44,594 bases of DNA from an uncultured Rickettsiales bacterium (lineage in GTDB: Bacteria > Pseudomonadota > Alphaproteobacteria > UBA8366): assembly GCA_913046825.1 (NCBI GenBank), contig CAJWTF010000014.1:1-44594 (forward strand). The letters are read 5' to 3'. Shown piece by piece: positions 20,156-30,617 of this stretch. Numbering within the stretch: position 1 is the stretch's first letter; every line of letters begins with the position of its first letter. A program made the translations under genes and the position numbers. The notes under the pieces are model-generated. The model saw only the letters and a program-made list of their open reading frames with translations, did no database searches and had not been told where the DNA came from.

Positions 20156-21406
20156 ATGCTTTTGACCCTACAAAGTTTTTTGGGGCTCAGTGTCTTCATC
20201 GCCATTGCTTGGACGGTCAGCGAAGACCGCCATCGTATGCCGTGGCGGACGGTGATTGCGGGGCTCTTGTTACAAGCGGCGTTCGCGCTGTTGCTCATCA
20301 AACTGCCGGCATCACACATTGTCTTTCAATGGCTCGGCGACGGTGTCGCGGCGTTGCAGGAAGCGACCCAGGCCGGCACCGCGTTCGTCTTCGGCTATCT
20401 CGGCGGCGGCGACCTGCCGTTTGATGCCGCCGTGCCGGGCAGTTCGTTCATCCTCGCTTTTCAGGCGTTGCCTTTGGTTTTGGTGATCAGTGCGATGACG
20501 GCGCTGCTCTATTATTGGCGCATCCTGCCGGGATTGGTGCGCGTATTTTCCCGCCTGCTGGAGCGCATGATGGGGATCGGTGGTGCCGGTGGGATCGTGG
20601 CGGCAGCGAATGTCTTTATTGGCATGATTGAGGCGCCGCTGTTGATCCGACCATATTTGGCGCGCCTCGACCGCAGCGACCTCTTCCTGGTGATGAGCTG
20701 TGGCATGGCAACCATCGCCGGGACGGTGTTGGTGCTTTATGCGGTGATACTGCAAGGCGTCATCCCCGACCCGGCTGGACATTTGTTGACCGCATCGCTG
20801 ATGAATGCGCCTGCCGCTATCGTCATGGCCAAGGTGATGATACCCGGAATCGTCTCCGTCGACGCAGAGGTATTGGACATTCCTCGCTCCAGTGACGCCA
20901 GCGCCATGGATGCGATCGCGCGCGGCGCTATCGAGGGAGCAGGATTGCTTATCAATGTGATCGCCATGTTGATCGTCTTGGTGGCCTTGGTGCATCTCGC
21001 CAACGCGGTTATTGGGTTACTGCCATTTGTCGATGGCGAAGTCTTGAGCTTGCAACGCATCCTTGGTTGGATCATGGCGCCGCTCGTCTGGCTTGCTGGC
21101 GTGCCCTGGCAGGACGCTGTTGCGGCAGGCGGACTGATGGGAATCAAGACGGTGCTAAACGAGTTCCTCGCCTATGTCGAGCTGGCCAAGATGGGTGCAG
21201 GAGACTTGGCGGCCCGAACACGTTTGATAATGAGCTACGCACTCTGCGGCTTCGCCAATCTCGGTAGTCTTGGTATCATGATCGGCGGCCTCGCGACCAT
21301 CGTACCGGAACGCCGCGCCGAGATCGCTGGATTGGGCATGCGCGCTATCCTGGCCGGAACTTTGGCGACATTATCGACGGCGGCCGTGGTAGGGATTGTT
21401 TATTGA
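20156..21406 (+). CDS. Concentrative nucleoside transporter family (NupC-like) carrier
   Basis: 416 residues from the ATG at 20156; a longer ATG at 20102 lies inside the protease gene and adds a polar leader. About nine to ten hydrophobic segments. CNT-family features are the N-terminal helix pair, TAFVFGYLGGGDLPF, the ALPLVLVISAMTALLYYW gate-like helix, the GIGGAGGIVAAANVFIGMIEAPLLIRPYL core and MSCGMATIAGTVLVLYA; the C-terminal part has a GIKTVLNEFLAYVEL segment typical of the family. Predicted cation-coupled nucleoside uptake at the inner membrane. Probably co-transcribed with the protease (7-base gap). Convergent with the Pht5-like gene. Confidence 0.85.
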   Translation: MLLTLQSFLGLSVFIAIAWTVSEDRHRMPWRTVIAGLLLQAAFALLLIKLPASHIVFQWLGDGVAALQEATQAGTAFVFGYLGGGDLPFDAAVPGSSFILAFQALPLVLVISAMTALLYYWRILPGLVRVFSRLLERMMGIGGAGGIVAAANVFIGMIEAPLLIRPYLARLDRSDLFLVMSCGMATIAGTVLVLYAVILQGVIPDPAGHLLTASLMNAPAAIVMAKVMIPGIVSVDAEVLDIPRSSDASAMDAIARGAIEGAGLLINVIAMLIVLVALVHLANAVIGLLPFVDGEVLSLQRILGWIMAPLVWLAGVPWQDAVAAGGLMGIKTVLNEFLAYVELAKMGAGDLAARTRLIMSYALCGFANLGSLGIMIGGLATIVPERRAEIAGLGMRAILAGTLATLSTAAVVGIVY

Positions 21407-21426
21407 ATGCCGTTCGCAGCAGGTAA

Positions 21427-22404
21427 CTACGTGTCGAGCAATTCCGGCGCAAACAGCTCTTCCGGGGAAAGTGATCCCGCGAGAAGTTCCTGTTTTTCTA
21501 AGTACCGAAGAAACACATTAAAATCCTTGCGGTTGGCCCCATAGCCGTAAGGCCAAGGATCGCGGCCCAAAGCGGCAAAGCTTGCCTCCATTTCTGGCAC
21601 GAGCCAGGGTACCATCACCGACAGCGCGTCGATGTCGTATAGGCGGGCAAGCGATGTTTCTTTCGCCGCCAAGAACGCATCGTAAAGTGCCTGGGCCGTT
21701 GACGGGTCGCGGTCGTATATCTCGCGGCGCACCACGAGCAAATGCATGATCGGAAAAATACCGGAGGCGTCGTAATAGGTGCGCTCCGCGGCTTTCACGT
21801 CGGGAAACAGATAGCGCAACCCGCCGCTCTCCATGCCCTCGGGCATGCGCGTCGTGATCAAGGCATCGATATCGCCGGCAAGCAGAACGCTGTTGAGGCT
21901 TTGGTCTTCCGGCAGGTCCGTGACGCTATATCGTTTTGGCAGGCGTAATGGCATTTTCTCGCCGCGCGCGCCCGGTTGATTGACGCCGCCCCGGATCCAC
22001 TGAACCGCTTTCGGGTCGACATCATGATATTCGTCAAGAATACCGCGCATCCAGACGACGGCCGTCATTTGGTATTCGGGGATACCGATCCGGGCGCCCG
22101 CCAATTGTTCTGGCGCCTCGATGCTGGATCCCTCACGCACGAAGACGCAGCCGTGTCGAAACATGCGCGAGACAAAAACGGGGATGCCGACAAAGGGCCG
22201 CTCGCCGCGTGACATCAGTATGCAATAAGCAGCGAAGGACATCTCAGTGACGTCGAAGGCGCCGTCCTGCAGCGCACGCCGAAAGATACCAATGGGGGAC
22301 GAGCGGTCGAATGTGAGGTCGAGCGCCGGCGTCGGCACGTCGCCGAGCAGCAACGGCAGCATGCGGTCATTGGTGGAAATGCCGACGGTGAGGGATGTGG
22401 TCAT
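21427..22404 (-). CDS. 4,5-dihydroxyphthalate decarboxylase (Pht5)-like protein, periplasmic-binding-protein fold
   Basis: 325 residues with no signal peptide or lipobox. It starts LTVGISTNDRMLPLLLGDV and has FDVTEMSFAAYCILMSRGE and FVGIPVFVSRMFRHGCVFV, typical of the Pht5-like group, which has a substrate-binding-protein fold but includes cytoplasmic decarboxylases. Later features are GIPEYQMTAVVWMRGIL and GDIDALITTRMPE. The start lies 36 bases downstream of the sucB stop on the same strand, so read-through from the suc operon is possible. Whether it is a decarboxylase or a binding protein without a transporter cannot be decided; there is no ABC permease or ATPase nearby. Confidence 0.75.
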   Translation of the reverse strand: MTTSLTVGISTNDRMLPLLLGDVPTPALDLTFDRSSPIGIFRRALQDGAFDVTEMSFAAYCILMSRGERPFVGIPVFVSRMFRHGCVFVREGSSIEAPEQLAGARIGIPEYQMTAVVWMRGILDEYHDVDPKAVQWIRGGVNQPGARGEKMPLRLPKRYSVTDLPEDQSLNSVLLAGDIDALITTRMPEGMESGGLRYLFPDVKAAERTYYDASGIFPIMHLLVVRREIYDRDPSTAQALYDAFLAAKETSLARLYDIDALSVMVPWLVPEMEASFAALGRDPWPYGYGANRKDFNVFLRYLEKQELLAGSLSPEELFAPELLDT

Positions 22405-22440
22405 GGAGCCCCGTCGAAAGGTGAATGTGTTAACCGAATG

Positions 22441-23715
22441 CTAAACGTCGATCAACAATCGCTGTGGATCCTCGATGCATTCCTTCAGGCGCACCAGGAA
22501 GGTGACAGCCTCACGGCCGTCGACGATGCGGTGATCGTAGCTCAATGCCAGATACATCATGCTGCGGATCTTGATTTCATCGCCGATCGCCATCGGGCGT
22601 TTTTGAATCTTATGCATGCCGAGGATCGCTGATTGTGGCGGGTTTAAGATTGGCATCGACATCAACGATCCATAGACGCCGCCGTTGGAAATCGTAAAGG
22701 TGCCGCCGGTCATTTCGGCCACGGTCAATTTGCCGTCGCGGGCGCGGCGTCCGAATTCACCGATTGTTCGCTCGATATCCGCGAAGGTCATCGTGTCCGC
22801 ATCGCGCAGCACTGGCACCACAAGGCCTTGTGGTGTGCCAACCGCAACGCCGATATCGTAATAGTTCTTATAGACGATTTGGTCGCCATAAATTTCCCCA
22901 TTGACGGCGGGCAGCTCTTGCAGCGCCAGGGTGCTCGCCTTCACGAAAAAGCTGAGAAAGCCGAGACGCACACCATGTTTTTTCTCGAAGGCATCGCGAT
23001 ACTCCGAGCGCAACGCCATCAAGCTCGTCATATCCACCTCGTTATAGGTGGTAAGAATCGCGGCGGTGTTCTGTGCTTCCTTAAGGCGTTGCGCGATACG
23101 TTGGCGCAAACGCGACATTTTGACAATTTCCTCGCGCGGGTCTTCGGCACGGGGCGGTAGTTCGGCGGCGGTAACGATGCTCGCCATGGGAGCCGTGGGC
23201 ATTGGGCGAGCCGCTACTGGTGCCGGTTTCGCGGCGGCAGGAGCCGCGGTGCCGCCCTGGGCGATGAAGGCTTCGACGTCACCCTTGGTGAGCTGGCCTT
23301 TCTTGCCGCTCGCCGGGATGGCAGCTGGGTCGAGCTTATTATCTTCGATCAGTTTGCGAACGGCCGGGGAGAGCTTGCCGTCCGATTCAGAGGCCGCAGG
23401 CGTCGGCGCTGGTGTGGGTGCAAGCGCTGGGGCCGCCGGTACTTCCGCTTGCGGGGCGGGGGTGGCGCTCGCAGTGGCGCTTTCGTCAAGGCTGCCGAGC
23501 AGGGCACCGACCGCGACTTCGGCGCCGTCAGAGGCCGCGATCTCGGTCAGAAAGCCCGCCGATGGTGCGGGAACTTCGACCGTGACCTTGTCGGTCTCCA
23601 GTTCGACCAACGGTTCGTCTACCTCGACGGCCTCGCCGACATTTTTGAACCATTTGAGAACGGTCGCCTCCGACACCGATTCGCCGAGCGCGGGGACCAT
23701 GATTTGAACCGACAT
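22441..23715 (-). CDS. sucB: 2-oxoglutarate dehydrogenase E2 (dihydrolipoyl succinyltransferase)
   Basis: 424 residues. The core of the 2-oxoglutarate dehydrogenase complex, which moves the succinyl group to CoA. The lipoyl domain covers residues 1-75 with the lipoylated Lys43 in ETDKVTVE. An Ala/Pro-rich linker follows, then the E3-binding domain (about 114-152, [16 protein letters not shown]), a second Ala/Pro linker and the catalytic domain from about 195, with His395 and Asp399 of HRIVDG. AGGAAAGG precedes the ATG. It follows sucA after 39 bases. Confidence 0.98.
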   Translation of the reverse strand: MSVQIMVPALGESVSEATVLKWFKNVGEAVEVDEPLVELETDKVTVEVPAPSAGFLTEIAASDGAEVAVGALLGSLDESATASATPAPQAEVPAAPALAPTPAPTPAASESDGKLSPAVRKLIEDNKLDPAAIPASGKKGQLTKGDVEAFIAQGGTAAPAAAKPAPVAARPMPTAPMASIVTAAELPPRAEDPREEIVKMSRLRQRIAQRLKEAQNTAAILTTYNEVDMTSLMALRSEYRDAFEKKHGVRLGFLSFFVKASTLALQELPAVNGEIYGDQIVYKNYYDIGVAVGTPQGLVVPVLRDADTMTFADIERTIGEFGRRARDGKLTVAEMTGGTFTISNGGVYGSLMSMPILNPPQSAILGMHKIQKRPMAIGDEIKIRSMMYLALSYDHRIVDGREAVTFLVRLKECIEDPQRLLIDV

Positions 23716-23754
23716 TTGTCGAGCCTTTCCTGATAGAGTCTTCTTGATTTGAGC

Positions 23755-26742
23755 CTACGAACGCTTAACGCGCACGGACTTTTTAGCGGGCGCTTTACGC
23801 GGGGCCCGCGCGGGTTTCTTGGTGGGCAAGGTGAGCGCCTCGTCGACCAGTTTTTCTTGTTCCATCGTGTGACGGCGGAGCGATCCGGTGGCCGGCGACG
23901 CGGCTTCGGGGCGGCCCACATAGGTCACCTGAGGATTGGCTGCGCCGATATCTTCCAGCACGTCCTCGACCCGTTCGCGTGCGAAAAACCAGGAGCCCAT
24001 ATTCCTAGGTTCTTCCTGGCACCAAACAAAACCAGCGTTATTGAAACGCTCAAGGTCCGAGGTCAGTGCTTTCTTTGGGAAGGGATAAAGTTGTTCCATC
24101 CGCATGATAAAGACATCCTTGAGGCCGCGCTTGTCGCGTTCCTCAGCGAGGTCGTAATAAACCTTGCCCGAACACAGAACGACGCGCCGGATGTCGCTAT
24201 CCTTTGCGAGCTCCTTGGTCTGATGTCGGTCGTCCCAGAGTACGCGGTGGAATGTGGTTCCCATCGCCATCTCACTTAACGCTGAGACGCAGCGTTTGTG
24301 TCGCAGTAGGGATTTTGGCGTCATGATGATTAGTGGCTTGCGGAATTCGCGCCGCATTTGCCGCCGCAATACGTGGAAGTAATTTGCAGGCGTCGTCAGA
24401 TTCACGACCTGGATATTGTCTTCTGCGCTGAGCTGCAGGTAGCGCTCTAGCTTTGCAGAACTATGCTCCGGTCCCTGGCCTTCATAGCCATGCGGCAGCA
24501 ACAACACGAGGCCGCTCATCCGTAGCCATTTAGACTCGCCGGAGACGATGAATTGATCGATTATGACCTGTGCGCCGTTAGCAAAATCGCCGAACTGCGC
24601 TTCCCACATCACCAGTGAGTGCGGCTCGGCCAGGGAATAACCGTACTCGAATCCGAGCACGCCGAATTCCGAAAGCGGGCTATCGATCACCTCGAAAGGC
24701 GCTTGGCCGTAACGAATATTGCTGAGTGGTATATACCGATCTTCGGTGGATTGATCGATTAATACGGCGTGGCGTTGGCTGAAGGTGCCTCGCTGTGAAT
24801 CTTCGCCTGATAGGCGGACCGGAATGGATTCGCACAGAAGCGTGCCGAGGCCCAATGCTTCCGCTGTCGACCAATCGATGCCTTCGCCGGATTCGATCAT
24901 CTTTCGTTTTGCGTTCAGCTGCCGGACAATTTTCGGATTAACTTGGAAATTTTGCGGCACTTCGGAAATTGAGTAGCCAACTTCCTGTAAAAGCCCAAGA
25001 TCGACACCGGTCTCGCCGCGCCGCGCATCGCCGCTGGCCAATTGCATGCCGGCCCAACGGCCCTCCAGCCAATCCGCCTTGTTCGGCTTATAGCTGTTGG
25101 CGGCTCCGAATTCGAAATCTAGATGGGCGCGGAAATTTTGCACCACTTTGTCGCCTTCGCCCTTCTCGATCAGCCCTTCGTCTTCGAGGTGCTTGGCATA
25201 AAGCGCGCGCGTCGTCGGCTGCTCCTTGATATGCCTGTACATAATCGGTTGGGTGAATGCTGGCTCGTCGGATTCGTTGTGACCGTGACGGCGATAACAC
25301 CACATGTCGATCACGATGTCCTTCTTGAAGCGTTGCCGATACTCCATCGCGATGCGGGCGACATGAACGCAGGCTTCCGGATCGTCACCGTTAACGTGAA
25401 GGATTGGTGCGGAGACGACCTTGGCTACGTCCGAGCAATACGGTGAGGAGCGTGAAAAGCTGGGGCTGGTCGTGAAGCCGATTTGATTATTCACTACCAA
25501 GTGAATGGTCCCGCCGGTTCGATAACCGCGCAATTGCGAGAGATCGAACGTCTCCGGCACGATACCTTGTCCGGAGAACGCGGCATCGCCGTGCAGCAAT
25601 AGACCAAGCACTTTCTCGCGTTGCTCATCGCCCTTTTGGCGTTGCTTCGCGCGGACCTTGCCGAGCACTACCGTGTTGACCGCTTCCAGATGGCTCGGGT
25701 TGGCGGTCAATGAGAGGTGAATGCTGTTGCCGTCGAAATCCCGGTCGGCGGAGGTGCCGAGATGGTATTTAACGTCGCCAGAGCCCTGTACATCCTCGGG
25801 GTTGGCGGGGTTGCCTTGGAATTCTGAGAAGATCGCGCGGTATGGTTTGCGCATAATATTCGCGAGCAGATTGAGGCGCCCGCGATGTGGCATACCGATG
25901 ATCACTTCGTCGACGCCAAGTTGAGCGCCACGCTTGAAGATTTGCTCCATCAATGGGACCATCGATTCGCCGCCATCGAGGCCGAAGCGTTTCGTGCCAG
26001 TGTATTTGCGGTCGAGATATGTCTCAAATATCTCCGCCTGGGTCAGCCGTTCCAAAATGGTGCGGCGGCCAAGGTCCGTGAAATCAGTGCGGTTGCGAAT
26101 GCCTTCGATGCGTTCTTGAATCCAAGCTTTCTCATCCGGCTCCTGGATGTGCATGAATTCGACGCCGATCTTGCCGCAATAAGTTTCTTCCAAAACCTTG
26201 ACGATTTGGCGCAGCGTCGCGCTTTCCATGCCGAGCACGTAGTTGATGAAGATCGGCCGGTCCATGTCGGCATTGGTGAAGCCGAAGGATTCGGGGTCGA
26301 GTTCGGAATGCGGTAACGGTTTGAGGATGCCGAGCGGATCGAGCTTTGAGTGCAAGTGCCCGCGGACGCGGTAATTGCGGATTAGCATGAGTGCCCGGAT
26401 CGAATCCATCGTGGCTTGGCGGATTTGCTCTGGTGCCGCCATTGGCATGAAGGGCATGCCCTTCATGTGCGCCGGGTACGCCTGACGTTCGACGCCGGCC
26501 GTTGCGTCTGACATTGACGGTGCGTCGCCATTACCGCCAATCACTGATGTTTTGCGTGGTGCCCAGCTCGCGCCTTGTTGCTCGTCTACGACGTTCTTGC
26601 CGTCATCGGCGAGGTCGCGGAATACTTCCGACCATTCGGGATCGACCGAACTCGGATCCTCGAGATAGCGTGCGTACATCTGCGCCAAATAGGTCTCGTT
26701 GGCACCGTAGAGGTATGAATTACTTTCGAAATCAAAACTCAT
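23755..26742 (-). CDS. sucA: 2-oxoglutarate dehydrogenase E1, with a basic C-terminal tail
   Basis: 995 residues. Thiamine-diphosphate enzyme that decarboxylates 2-oxoglutarate and loads succinyl onto E2. The N-terminal helix (residues about 8-45, YLYGANETYLAQMYARYLEDP) is the E2-docking type; the thiamine pyrophosphate and Mg region includes GDAAFSGQGIVPETFDLSQL and VVNNQIGF, and the substrate-site GMPHRGRLNLL is present. The last 22 residues, after EALTLP, are almost only Lys, Arg, Pro, Ala, Val and Ser (TKKPARAPRKAPAKKS...), which I do not know from standard family members. GGGAG precedes the ATG. Confidence 0.98.
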   Translation of the reverse strand: MSFDFESNSYLYGANETYLAQMYARYLEDPSSVDPEWSEVFRDLADDGKNVVDEQQGASWAPRKTSVIGGNGDAPSMSDATAGVERQAYPAHMKGMPFMPMAAPEQIRQATMDSIRALMLIRNYRVRGHLHSKLDPLGILKPLPHSELDPESFGFTNADMDRPIFINYVLGMESATLRQIVKVLEETYCGKIGVEFMHIQEPDEKAWIQERIEGIRNRTDFTDLGRRTILERLTQAEIFETYLDRKYTGTKRFGLDGGESMVPLMEQIFKRGAQLGVDEVIIGMPHRGRLNLLANIMRKPYRAIFSEFQGNPANPEDVQGSGDVKYHLGTSADRDFDGNSIHLSLTANPSHLEAVNTVVLGKVRAKQRQKGDEQREKVLGLLLHGDAAFSGQGIVPETFDLSQLRGYRTGGTIHLVVNNQIGFTTSPSFSRSSPYCSDVAKVVSAPILHVNGDDPEACVHVARIAMEYRQRFKKDIVIDMWCYRRHGHNESDEPAFTQPIMYRHIKEQPTTRALYAKHLEDEGLIEKGEGDKVVQNFRAHLDFEFGAANSYKPNKADWLEGRWAGMQLASGDARRGETGVDLGLLQEVGYSISEVPQNFQVNPKIVRQLNAKRKMIESGEGIDWSTAEALGLGTLLCESIPVRLSGEDSQRGTFSQRHAVLIDQSTEDRYIPLSNIRYGQAPFEVIDSPLSEFGVLGFEYGYSLAEPHSLVMWEAQFGDFANGAQVIIDQFIVSGESKWLRMSGLVLLLPHGYEGQGPEHSSAKLERYLQLSAEDNIQVVNLTTPANYFHVLRRQMRREFRKPLIIMTPKSLLRHKRCVSALSEMAMGTTFHRVLWDDRHQTKELAKDSDIRRVVLCSGKVYYDLAEERDKRGLKDVFIMRMEQLYPFPKKALTSDLERFNNAGFVWCQEEPRNMGSWFFARERVEDVLEDIGAANPQVTYVGRPEAASPATGSLRRHTMEQEKLVDEALTLPTKKPARAPRKAPAKKSVRVKRS

Positions 26743-26763
26743 GAAACCGCTCCCTAGTGGGGC

Positions 26764-26785
26764 GGGGCGGCCCGGGGTCCGCCCC
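26764..26785 (-). repeat. GC-rich hairpin between sucD and sucA
   Basis: GGGGCGG (26764-26770) pairs perfectly with CCGCCCC (26779-26785) around an eight-base loop, within the 62-base gap between the sucD stop and the sucA ATG. No T tract follows. Such a stem could slow polymerase, block 3' exonuclease decay of sucCD mRNA or adjust the ratio of sucCD to sucAB; all of this is inferred. Confidence 0.4.
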
Positions 26786-26804
26786 CGTCGTCAGTCCTAC
26801 TGCG

Positions 26805-27680
26805 TTAACCTTTTATGGCTGCCATCATGGTCTCGCCGATCGCCGCTGGGCTATCGGAGACCAAGATGCCGGCGCTCTTCATCGCTTCCATCTTATCGCC
26901 CGCGGTTCCCTTTCCGCCAGAGATGATGGCACCCGCGTGGCCCATGCGCTTGCCCGGTGGTGCGGTTTGTCCGGCAATGAAACCACACATCGGTTTTTTC
27001 ACCTTCGAATCTTTGATGAACTGTGCCGCATCTTCTTCCGCGGATCCGCCGATCTCGCCGATCAGGACGATCGCCTCGGTCTCGTCGTCACCCAGGAATG
27101 CATCGATGCAGTCGATAAAATTCGTACCATTAATCGGGTCACCGCCAATGCCGATGCAGGTTGATTGGCCAAGACCGGCCGCTGTCGTCTGTGAGACCGC
27201 TTCATAGGTCAAGGTGCCGGAGCGCGAGACAATGCCAACCTTGCCGCGCTTGTGGATGTGGCCCGGCATGATGCCGATTTTGCATTCGTCCGGTGTGATG
27301 ATGCCTGGGCAATTTGGGCCGATGAGACGGCTGCTGGAGGTTTGCAAAGCGCGTTTGACGCGCACCATGTCATAGACTGGGATGCCTTCGGTGATGCAGA
27401 TGATGAGCGGAATTGCCGCGTCAATCGCTTCCTCGATGGCGTCGGCAGCAAAGGGTGGTGGCACGTAAATCACCGAGGCGTTGGCGCCAGTTTGATCGAC
27501 CGCTTGCTGCATGGTATCGAAGATCCGCAGGTCGAGATGCGTCCCACCCCCTTTACCCGGTGTGCAGCCACCGACCATCTTCGTGCCGTAGGCGATGGCT
27601 TGTTCGGAATGGAAGGTGCCTTGGCTGCCGGTGAAACCTTGGCAGATTACCTTGGTATCGTTGCCTACCCAGACGGCCAT
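26805..27680 (-). CDS. sucD: Succinyl-CoA ligase alpha subunit
   Basis: 291 residues, full length. Binds CoA in the N-terminal Rossmann domain ([16 protein letters not shown]) and carries the phosphohistidine, His248, in [10 protein letters not shown]. Works with SucC in substrate-level phosphorylation, succinyl-CoA to succinate. The ATG shares one base with the sucC stop (TAATG), indicating coupling for one-to-one assembly. Confidence 0.98.
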   Translation of the reverse strand: MAVWVGNDTKVICQGFTGSQGTFHSEQAIAYGTKMVGGCTPGKGGGTHLDLRIFDTMQQAVDQTGANASVIYVPPPFAADAIEEAIDAAIPLIICITEGIPVYDMVRVKRALQTSSSRLIGPNCPGIITPDECKIGIMPGHIHKRGKVGIVSRSGTLTYEAVSQTTAAGLGQSTCIGIGGDPINGTNFIDCIDAFLGDDETEAIVLIGEIGGSAEEDAAQFIKDSKVKKPMCGFIAGQTAPPGKRMGHAGAIISGGKGTAGDKMEAMKSAGILVSDSPAAIGETMMAAIKG

Positions 27681-28876
27681 TATTGCGTCTCCTTCACGGC
27701 TTGTACGATTTTCGCAGCCGCATCCGCGAGATTATCCGCGGCGATGATCGCGAGGCCAGATTCACTTAAAATCTGTTTGCCGAGATCGACATTCGTCCCT
27801 TCAAGCCGAACCACCAGCGGCACCTGTAGGCTGACTTCCCGCGCCGCCGCCACTACGCCTTCGGCGATGACGTCGCAGCGCATGATGCCGCCGAATATAT
27901 TGACCAAAATGCCCTCAACGTTGGGGTCCGAGAGGATGATCTTGAACGCTGTGGTGACCCGCTCTTTCGTGGCACCGCCGCCGACATCGAGAAAGTTCGC
28001 GGGCTCCGCACCGTAAAGCTTGATGATATCCATCGTCGCCATTGCGAGGCCGGCACCGTTCACCATGCAGCCGATGCTGCCATCGAGTTTGATGTAGTTG
28101 AGTTCGTGTTTGGACGCTTCGAGCTCGGTCGGGTCTTCCTCGTCCTCGTCGCGCATCTCCGCGATATCGGGATGGCGGTAAAGCGCGTTGTCATCGAAAT
28201 TCATTTTGGCGTCGAGCGCAATCACGTCGCCGCTGCCAGTCACGACCAACGGATTAACTTCGAGCAGACTGGCGTCGAGTTCGGTGAATGCCTTGTACAG
28301 GGCGGTGAGTAGTTTGACTGCGGATGAAACCTGCTTGCCTTCCAGACCAAGGCCGAATGCGATTTGACGGGCGTAGAAACCTTCCATGCCAAAGATCGGA
28401 TCAATCGCTACTTTGATGATCTTTTCTGGTGTCTTCTCGGCAACTTCCTCGATATCCATGCCACCTTCTGTGGAGGCCATGACGGTGATCCGACTCGTCA
28501 CCCGATCCATTAAGATCGAGAGGTAAAGCTCACGGGCGATATCGCAGCCGTCTTCGACATATATGCGTTTGACTTCCTTCCCGAGGGGACCCGTCTGTTT
28601 GGTGACCAAGGTTTGGCCCAACATCGCCGCCGCGCCGTCTTTGACGTCGTCGACAGATTTCGCCAAGCGGACGCCGCCCTTTTCGGGATCGCCGTCCTTG
28701 AACCGCCCGGCACCTCGTCCACCTGCGTGAATTTGGCTTTTCACGACCCATACTGGACCCGGAAGCGACTTCGCGACGTCGACTGCTTCCGCGGTTGTGT
28801 AGGCAATTCCGCCATTAGGTACGGCGACGCCGAATTTCTTTAAAAGGCTTTTCGCTTGGTACTCGTGAATATTCAT
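27680..28876 (-). CDS. sucC: Succinyl-CoA ligase beta subunit (ADP-forming type)
   Basis: 398 residues from the ATG at 28876, giving the universal start [17 protein letters not shown]; a longer frame from 28951 adds 25 unrelated residues. ATP-grasp nucleotide-binding domain in the N-terminal half ([17 protein letters not shown]) and CoA-ligase domain in the C-terminal half ([26 protein letters not shown]). Follows mdh by 119 bases; the leader has a small hairpin but only a weak Shine-Dalgarno. Confidence 0.98.
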   Translation of the reverse strand: MNIHEYQAKSLLKKFGVAVPNGGIAYTTAEAVDVAKSLPGPVWVVKSQIHAGGRGAGRFKDGDPEKGGVRLAKSVDDVKDGAAAMLGQTLVTKQTGPLGKEVKRIYVEDGCDIARELYLSILMDRVTSRITVMASTEGGMDIEEVAEKTPEKIIKVAIDPIFGMEGFYARQIAFGLGLEGKQVSSAVKLLTALYKAFTELDASLLEVNPLVVTGSGDVIALDAKMNFDDNALYRHPDIAEMRDEDEEDPTELEASKHELNYIKLDGSIGCMVNGAGLAMATMDIIKLYGAEPANFLDVGGGATKERVTTAFKIILSDPNVEGILVNIFGGIMRCDVIAEGVVAAAREVSLQVPLVVRLEGTNVDLGKQILSESGLAIIAADNLADAAAKIVQAVKETQ

Positions 28877-28888
28877 ATTGTCACGCTG

Positions 28889-28909
28889 ATTGCCTTGTGA
28901 GTTGGCAAT
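28889..28909 (-). repeat. Short hairpin in the sucC leader
   Basis: ATTGCC and GGCAAT form a perfect six-base-pair inverted repeat around nine bases, only 12 bases upstream of the sucC ATG. A perfect -35-like TTGACA (minus strand, 28930-28925) lies just upstream but no matching -10 is seen at normal spacing. The stem may influence ribosome access, but it is short enough to be chance. Confidence 0.3.
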
Positions 28910-28995
28910 ATTCCTCACCGTTATTGTCAAAACATCTAATTCTGCACGCAAACGGTAAAGGAAACATTACCACCATGTCTTAGATGGGTCGCAAA

Positions 28996-30021
<1,026 letters not shown>

Positions 30022-30149
30022 TTAATTGGATTTTGTCGGCCCGCAGCGGCGAAATCTGTGAATTCTTCGCGTGTCCTACAGCGATTTCCTGTGGAGGGCA
30101 AGCAGATGCTCGAGGGTGCGCCTAATTCAACCATCGTGAGGGTTCGGGA

Positions 30150-30617
30150 TCAGTCTCGATGGGGCCGTGCCCAACGATCTCGCCACTCGTTCATGGTCTC
30201 CAGCAGCTTATGCGAGGAGAGCGTATAACCGGCAGGAACCGCCTGCTCCAGAGGGATTTCCGTGTCAGGGTCTAGATACATGAATGCGATGGACGAGCCG
30301 AGCAATCTGCGTCGCATAGCGAACTGACCCACATCGCTCCAATTGTAGTATCGGGACTTAAAGAGTTCGCGAATCTCGACTCCTTCCCGGGTCAGCCGGA
30401 GAAACGACGCGTTCGGCAAATGCGATCCAAGCAAAACTGCGGAGCCTGCCGTCATGAGTAAAGCGACGAGATAGGCCGGGAAAATATCCGTGCGGCCTTC
30501 GTGGGCCATCAAGATGAGAAGGACGCCGAAACTAATGCAGGTCACGGAGAAGAGTAAATTTCTCGGCAATGACGGGCGCACGATCAATTCGTTCGATTGT
30601 GGAATCTTGTCTGGCAT
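30150..30617 (-). CDS. Two-helix membrane protein, STM3941-like
   Basis: 155 residues from the ATG at 30617, which overlaps the zapE stop (TGATG). Two hydrophobic helices (residues about 18-40, LLFSVTCISFGVLLILMA, and 46-66) are followed by a soluble domain with SFLRLTREGVEIRELFKSRYYNWSDVGQF, a pattern seen in small STM3941-type proteins with a PH-like C-terminal domain. The family name is tentative and no function is known. It is probably translated from the zapE message. Ends 173 bases upstream of mdh. Confidence 0.7.
   Translation of the reverse strand: MPDKIPQSNELIVRPSLPRNLLFSVTCISFGVLLILMAHEGRTDIFPAYLVALLMTAGSAVLLGSHLPNASFLRLTREGVEIRELFKSRYYNWSDVGQFAMRRRLLGSSIAFMYLDPDTEIPLEQAVPAGYTLSSHKLLETMNEWRDRWARPHRD

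Noticed and set aside
28902..28930. Perfect TTGACA before sucC as a promoter
   Set aside because: No reasonable -10 hexamer exists at 15-19 bases on the minus strand, so a promoter is not called.
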